Positions 58,742 to 64,000 of a stretch of 64,000 bases of DNA are shown piece by piece. Both the position numbers and the translations under genes were made by a program. Source of the DNA: Macrosoma leucophasiata (lineage: Eukaryota; Arthropoda; Insecta; Lepidoptera; Hedylidae); contig JAWQUS010000003.1 in NCBI GenBank assembly GCA_036365455.1, forward strand, positions 3,492,001-3,556,000. Direction: 5' to 3'. The notes under the pieces are model-generated. The model was not told the origin of the DNA. It saw only the letters and a program-made list of their open reading frames with translations, and made no database searches. Each line of letters starts with the position of its first letter. The stretch's first letter is position 1.

Positions 58742-60145
58742 ACATTACCTGTATTGTCGTTTTTAAGTTTCAGTCCTCCCTTTCTTGCCTAAGGGACTTG
58801 ATTTATGTTATTTTTTCATCTGAAATCTCCAGGTAGGTGCTATTGCTATATGCTATTTTTTACCATAAATAAATACAGTTAATATTCCATGACGTGTTCC
58901 TAGGTGTTATTAAAATTTCAAAAAATAATATCTTTTGCACCTTGTCACACAAAAAAAATATTTTTTTGTTTTTCAAAACATTCTTTATATTAAACTTCAA
59001 AATATATACTCAAGATTCATAGTGCTTAAAGGGTCGTCTAAAGTAAGACTTGTAGCTACACATAATCAATCCATCAGAGTGTATGTATCCAATCTTGAGT
59101 GTATGGTCCTTAACTATAATGATCATGATCGCTCCACCGTGCTTCAATACAAGTCATATCTTTTCCGATTATGCAAGTAGCATCGATATAACCAACTGAA
59201 AGGGACACGCAACAAGAATTATCTTACAATACTGCACTTGTCGGCCAAAGTGGGTTATTACGTCGATATTGAAACTATACATTCATATCATAAGCCATGA
59301 AAGTGTAAACTGGCGATTACGAAGCCAATCGTTTCAATATAATTACATCTTTTAGCATATCGTTAACGATATCAAGTAGTAAAGAATCCAATATTATGAT
59401 ATCGACTTACCGCGCCGTATCGTAAAACAGAATATCGTGAAAGTAATTGTAATCAGATTCACCGTAAACAATGACTGAATTGGAAACATATGCTTGCGAT
59501 TTTCGATGCACAAATTGGTTTGTTTTTATGGTTCCGTACCTCAAAGGAAAACAGAACGTCTGTCTGTGCGTCATAGACGATTTTCTCTAAAAGTAATGCC
59601 ACTTTTATTACATAAAAAAAATAACAAGACATCCTGTAATTCATTCTTATAAATTGATTTTTTGAACGATTGTATCCAATTACAAAGTAAGACAACCGAC
59701 CACAACCACACATTTTAAAAATATAATCAAGAATGCAAACACACGAAGAACGTTATACAACACATTTATGTTTGGGAGCAGGTACATGGTCAGACAAATA
59801 ACATGTTAACTCCAGTTGTCATAACCTCATTTACTTTTCGGAATATAATAATATATAATTTTATATACAATTATATGTAACTAAAATGAGATATGACAGT
59901 GTTCAACTTGAGACATAATTAGGTACACAGATATAATCAGTGACTGACGGCGGTTACCAAATGATAACCTTGTGGGAAAACTAGACTTTCAGGCTATTTG
60001 GTCTAGATTTGATCAGTGTTAAGTGTTTTTTTATTGCATTTATTTATAATGGTATTACTTAAAATTATTTGCAGTTGATTTGGCTGAAAAACAATTCATT
60101 TATATTGTTTTAAAGATGCTTTTACAATTTTGCTGGATGTAGTAT
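58742..60145. other. AT-rich DNA with one family G relic
   Basis: 59525-59600 holds 'atggttccgtacctcaaagg' and 'acgtctgtctgtgcgtcata', the right end of a family G repeat in reverse orientation. Nothing else is recognised. Confidence 0.5.
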
Positions 60146-60370
60146 CAATACATACTATTAAAAAAGTCCCCCGACGCGTTTGTATGTCTGTTCACGATAC
60201 ACTCAAAGATTACTTTATGGATTTTCATGCGTTTTTTCTTTTTTATACTGATATTATTTTTTTTGTGTTGGTACTAATATGCTCATTAACTACTAGACCG
60301 ATTTTAATCATTCTTACATCCAAATATATTTCTGCTTACATCGAGAGAATGGTACATTAACACTGAGAGA
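60146..60370 (+). repeat. Dispersed repeat ('agtcccccgacgcgtttgta'), Helitron-like relative
   Basis: 'agtcccccgacgcgtttgta', 'tgtctgttcacgat', 'ggattttcatgcg' and 'actactagaccgattttaat' form a signature seen in many moth genomes. The right end is not clear. The open frame over it is incidental. Confidence 0.55.
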
Positions 60371-61020
60371 CATAGGCTGACTAGGTCATATAAGTAGGTA
60401 TGTTATCAAGATGTAGGTATTAGGGATCTCTACAAAATTGCAACAATGTTAGTAAAGTAAGGTGTAAAAACTTAGAACTGCACTGCGTAAACCATTCAGG
60501 ATTATACGAGTACCTATGTGTAATTTGTGTATGATAGACGCATTTTTTTTTTTCATTTTAGTTTTTTACTTTCAATTCAGACTAAATAGAGTGAACAGTG
60601 ACTGCCTATTCAAAGCTTTTTATAATACTACTAAATGATTTTACAACAAGGATAAATAATCATGCATCCAACATTCATAACAAATTTATGTCACAAGTAG
60701 GCTTTGTACAGTCGGGTGAAAAAGTTTTAAAGTAAAAAGTCTATCAAAGGAGCGCGGTCAAGCGAGCGTTGACTTGGTGACTCATCGAGACGCAAAAAGC
60801 AGCCTTTGGGCCGTTAAAATGTCGCTTTGAACAAATTCACCCTTCGATATTGTATATTAAAAATAAATGGGATTATCGTTGGTTTTGGGATTTCGTTCTA
60901 AAGCCTGTTCAAGTTTTTTCTGTTTAACTAAACAAAGAAATATGTTATTATGTTTTGATTAATCTAGTGTTGATTTTTCATTCATGTGTGAAAAAAGGTG
61001 TTTGAAATAAAATAAAAAAA
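60371..61020. other. AT-rich DNA with short GC-rich block at 60715-60830
   Basis: 60773-60787 carries 'cttggtgactcatcg', repeated at 61122-61136 in the next element, so this block may be part of the same or a related repeat. Confidence 0.4.
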
Positions 61021-61230
61021 ACTGGTTGCCTGTAAAGTCGGTTTTACGGGCGAAGATTTTACGTGACAACGTCTTTTTCTCGGTAGAAAGGCATTCGCCG
61101 GTCCGGCAGGCCTCTCTCTCGTTTGGTGACTCATCGTTAGGTTACCGGGCGTTACACTTTTTCATGAGTGACGCCGAGCCGCAACCTAATTTAAGACGTT
61201 GTCACGTCAAAAAACCTTTATATCGAGTAT
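61021..61230. repeat. GC-rich element with perfect 13-bp inverted repeat
   Basis: 'acgtgacaacgtc' (61061-61073) and 'gacgttgtcacgt' (61195-61207) are exact reverse complements 121 bp apart. The start 'gttgcctgtaaagtcggttt' recalls a repeat known from other moths. An 80-codon frame crosses it without recognisable motif. It is probably a non-autonomous transposon. Confidence 0.5.
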
Positions 61231-61525
61231 CTAATATAATTAAATCGGGATTAGGAACTTCACTGTAATTTTTCCGGAACTATTGCTAAGTTGAATTTTA
61301 TGATCTTCACCAAAGAACAATTTGTAATCCAGACACAGTTCGAAATTTGGTGCATTTCACGCAAAGCGATCAATGAAAAAAAAGTCTGGTCGTGAAATGG
61401 TGGTGCTTTATTGTCGAGTTACGAGCTTTTGAAAATTAACTATGTATGAGGAATGTATGTTTTGGATGCTTATTTTTTTATTCAAATAATTTGTGACAAA
61501 ACTTTATAAACATTGGTTCTTAAAG

Positions 61526-61725
61526 TAATGTTCAGCACTATCGGTCCTATCCGGTTAGATGGTCATGAATTGCCCCGTAATAACTATCACAGAGACATAA
61601 CAACTAAGGTGGGCAGCACTGAATTTTGACCTCTAGTCTTTGTGTAAATGTTTATAGGCTGCAGTCATCACTTTACACCAATGTAAACGGCATGCTTGCT
61701 TGCAACCTTCATTGCTTAAAAAAAA
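61526..61725 (+). repeat. Metulj-like SINE, 5'-truncated
   Basis: 'gttcagcactatcggtccta', 'gagacataacaactaaggtg', 'tgtttataggctgcagtcat' and 'cggcatgcttgcttgcaacc' with an A-run at the right show a plus-strand copy lacking the first ~80 bp. Confidence 0.8.
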
Positions 61726-62260
61726 GTTTAGCACCATTTTAACGTGCCAATTTCTTCTTTGCTTCTAATAAGTAAATTGTTTGCTATAAACGGCTCGCGT
61801 AACCTGTTTTCATTGTTATTCTCGCGAAGAAATACATGTCGCACGGCACCCGCACCGCGTCCGCACCGATCTCGTCTCGCTGTCGTCCGTGTGAATGAAT
61901 GTTGGGCTTTTGCTTTTTTATTATACCATATTGGTATTCGTCTCCTTATGTAGTCATAAAATACATAATTATGGAACATGATTGCTTCATTGAGTCCTAG
62001 TTTATGCTTAAGATTCAGTCCATAGTTCATTGAAAGCAGAAATTCTCTTCAGAAAAACTCTTGCCAAATATAATTGATCTCGGTTCTGTGATGTGAGTCA
62101 AGAACTCCCTACTTCCACGTACGTAAAATACAAGTAAGTAACCTCGATGGTCTAGTCGGCAGCGGAGATTCGGTTAAGTGAATAAAAATGATATTATGCA
62201 AACGCGATGACGGCCTTGGAAGACTTGGGGTGTCGTAACTAACAGTTTGGAAAGCGCTGG
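61726..62260. other. GC-rich patch and a possible tRNA-like SINE head
   Basis: 61835-61895 is a CpG-dense patch ('gcacccgcaccgcgtccgca') with open frames on both strands that I do not recognise. At 62141 'cctcgatggtctagtcggca' has a box-A form, but no box B follows at the right distance, so a SINE head is only a possibility. Confidence 0.35.
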
Positions 62261-62280
62261 CCTAAGATATATAGTGGTCC

Positions 62281-62660
62281 TCCCCAAGGGTTTTCGCCTT
62301 ATCGTGGCGGAGGGGCTCAGTACTCGCTGTTTCTCCCACACTGGCGAAGCCAAGAGAAACCCAGAGAGGGAGCGCCGTGGCTCTGCCCGCCACTTGCTTC
62401 TGTCGAGGGAAGGTGGCTGAGGTAGAGGTGTATGGGTATTTCCTTGGGCCTGCACCCTATCCCCAGCCGCCTAGCGGTGGTCCCACGGTGGTGTGGCGAT
62501 TGTGTGCCCCTGGACCCCTCCACCCGGGCGTCTTGGGACGCCTGGTGTTGTGAGTGGTCGGGGCACCACGGGGGACCTTCAAGCGTCGGAGTAGGGGATG
62601 TCCGTCGCCCGAATAGAGAGGTCAGGTGAGGGAGAGGTTAGTGTTGGTTAAAAAAAAAAA
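62281..62660 (+). repeat. GC-rich element with A-tail (~380 bp), retroelement-like
   Basis: This block is strongly GC-rich from 'aagggttttcgccttatcgt' to 'ggtgagggagaggttag' and ends in a ten-base A-run. The flanks 'atatatagtgg' and 'atatatggtgg' could be an imperfect duplication. Such a layout suggests a retroposed sequence: a SINE, or the 5' untranslated region of a LINE joined to its tail. No RNA polymerase III boxes were recognised. Frames are open on both strands, as expected from GC richness. Confidence 0.5.
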
Positions 62661-62661
62661 G

Positions 62662-63110
62662 AAATATATGGTGGCTGACGCCAAGCCCATTTATCAACTA
62701 GTATGATAAATTCATTCGTAAATATTTCATCGCTTTAAAATACTCAGCCAAAAGACTCAAACAAAAAACGAAACCTTCGGTTTAGTATTAGCTTTAAATA
62801 GAAAGCTACACTAAATTAGGTAAGTCGAATGGAACAAAAAATATCTTTAAATTCATGGTAAACAAAGAATTAACTTATGTTTATATATTATTTTTCGTAT
62901 ATTAGATTTCAAAAGTAAACAGTAGCCCTTTCATTAAAACTTAAACACATGACCAGATGTGCCGCTTGAGGAAATAAAAGCGTAAATATTTATTATTACA
63001 TCGCTTCCGTAAGTAAAGAAATTAGAATAGAAAGGATTCGATAACGATAAAAATAGATCCAGTATCTTACGGAAGTTACATATGGTTAATGTATGACAAA
63101 CCAAACGATA
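62662..63110. other. AT-rich DNA, nothing recognised
   Basis: No feature noticed. Confidence 0.45.
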
Positions 63111-63404
63111 TCAATAACCTGTGAAGGCATATGGATAAACTGTAATTAAACATTTCTCTGAATTCGACCACGCAGGGATACTTCCTAGCATAGCTCTCCG
63201 ATCTCCATTGCTGTCTGCGTAATCTGAAGCCGTATTATGAGGCTGGAGAGCGACCCATTTTTCAATTCCGTATGTTAGCATTGGTAACACCACAGGTAAC
63301 ACGCACTGGTCAGAGACTGCGGTCAATTCAAAGAGAATTAGATCAGCGTAATTTTGTTGAACTTTGAGCGTTTTAAGATTGTGTTTAAATTTTGAAGCAT
63401 GCAA
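63111..63404 (-). pseudogene. RTE-like LINE reverse-transcriptase C-terminal fragment, decayed
   Basis: The minus-strand frame contains 'SDQCVLPVVLPMLTYGIEKW' and 'RRAMLGSIP'. This echoes the 'DQCVLPVLTYG.E.W ... RAMLG' block that ends the reverse transcriptase domain of lepidopteran RTE-like LINEs. The intervening residues are not conserved, and the catalytic part of the polymerase is absent. It is a relic without function. Confidence 0.65.
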
Positions 63405-63419
63405 TTTGTGGCACGTTCG

Positions 63420-63540
63420 TCAGTTAAAAATCGTCTACAACGCCCTCATTCAGCGAATTTCCGCAACCTTACGCTTCGTCTTCTGGTACACGGTCACCAT
63501 TTGAGACTTGCTGCCCAACGGTCGTCGTTTCTTCAAGCTA
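63420..63540 (-). pseudogene. RTE-like LINE (family 1) continuation after a SINE insertion
   Basis: The minus strand reads roughly 'KKRRPLGSKSQMV' and 'KRKVAEIR', a stop, then 'MRALYTIF', weakly parallel to the 'GRPPTRWTDDLVKVAG.RWM' end seen at 58.6 kb. It lies on the far side of the Metulj-like SINE from the fragment at 63.8-63.93 kb, so the two pieces were probably one LINE copy. Several changes have destroyed the frame. Confidence 0.45.
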
Positions 63541-63547
63541 TATATTG

Positions 63548-63784
63548 TTTTATGTAATGGAAGTGGCAAACAAGCTTACAGTTCACATTGATGTAAAATT
63601 ATGACAGCAGCCTATAGAAACCCACACAAAGACCAGAGGTCAAAATGCAGATGCGTTACCACTTCTGAGGCCTAAGGTGTTATGCCTATGTGTCAAAAAT
63701 TACAGAGCCGTACATTACCACCCGACCGTAACACGATAGTGCTGAACACTACCATTTAGCGGCCAGTATATTAGGTAATGCGGT
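63548..63784 (-). repeat. Metulj-like SINE, 5'-truncated, inside a LINE relic
   Basis: 'tatgtaatggaagtggcaaa' through 'tgctgaacactaccatttag' to 'ttaggtaatgcggt' are present in minus orientation; the first ~50 bp of the element are missing. The A-tail is reduced ('ttgtttta'). Confidence 0.85.
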
Positions 63785-63930
63785 AAATGCTCTGCTCTAT
63801 ATGCTCTATATGCCCTGCCCACTGCCACTTGAGTTTCACTATTCGATACGTTTGGTTCTCGTACGGAGCCCCTCATTCCTGATTTGATCGCACAGGGACT
63901 CCGAGCAAAGCTCTCTCGATTGCTCTCTGA
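63785..63930 (-). pseudogene. RTE-like LINE (family 1) fragment
   Basis: The minus strand reads 'QRAIERALLGVPVRSNQE', a stop, then 'GAPYENQTYRIVKLKWQWAG'. This follows the 'QRAMERAMLG ... AKLKWQWAGH' block of the same LINE family as 58.6 kb. It contains at least one stop and frame disturbance and is cut on its 3' side by the SINE. Confidence 0.7.
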
Positions 63931-63990
63931 TTTGGCGGCAAATAGATTAAGTAATGTGATGGTGTATACGCCCTTGGGTTCTGACACTGA
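63931..63990 (-). repeat. Metulj-like SINE 5' fragment at window end
   Basis: 'tttggcggcaaatagattaa' and 'gtgatggtgtatacgccctt' correspond to the SINE's 5' third in an older subtype (compare 12.7 kb, 'gcggcagatagattagg'). Confidence 0.6.
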
Positions 63991-64000
63991 ATTGCAATAA

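Overview
This window looks like moth or butterfly (Lepidoptera) nuclear DNA. It is AT-rich, and I see no operon-like gene packing and no clear multi-exon gene. It holds many copies of short interspersed repeats whose signatures I recognise from lepidopteran genomes: a Metulj-like SINE starting 'actggtggtag', tRNA-derived SINEs, RTE-like LINE tails, and 'guest' repeats starting 'aaaccggcc'. Family names are from memory and visual comparison; no database was searched.

Layout. 0-12 kb is repeat-rich: SINEs, a 5S-rRNA-like SINE near 9 kb, three TIR or foldback elements, and two LINE 3' ends. 12-25 kb carries scattered, mostly decayed SINE copies in AT-rich DNA. 25-36 kb is mostly unremarkable, except for a repeat carrying an insertion with a perfect 10-bp duplication, an inverted pair of Helitron-like repeats, and a second copy of a 146-bp MITE. 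37.4-39.9 kb is a transposon graveyard: a LINE C-terminus, then a foldback element holding a tRNA SINE that holds a Metulj-like SINE, then another SINE and another LINE C-terminus. 42.8-43.8 kb is a long foldback with a SINE fragment in its loop. 44-58 kb is mainly unique AT-rich DNA. The best host-gene signal lies here: a possible first coding exon on the minus strand at 50.2-50.3 kb, with a CpG-dense stretch upstream of it. 58-64 kb holds two copies of one RTE-like LINE family and GC-rich elements.

How the parts relate. The clearest functional link is between retroelements. The tRNA-derived SINE ends with nearly the same 3' tail as the LINE fragments at 3.1 and 39.8 kb, which suggests that LINE family mobilised it. 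Target-site duplications allow some insertions to be ordered. I found no CRISPR array, rRNA gene, intact transposase or intact reverse transcriptase. The window is most likely intergenic or intronic.
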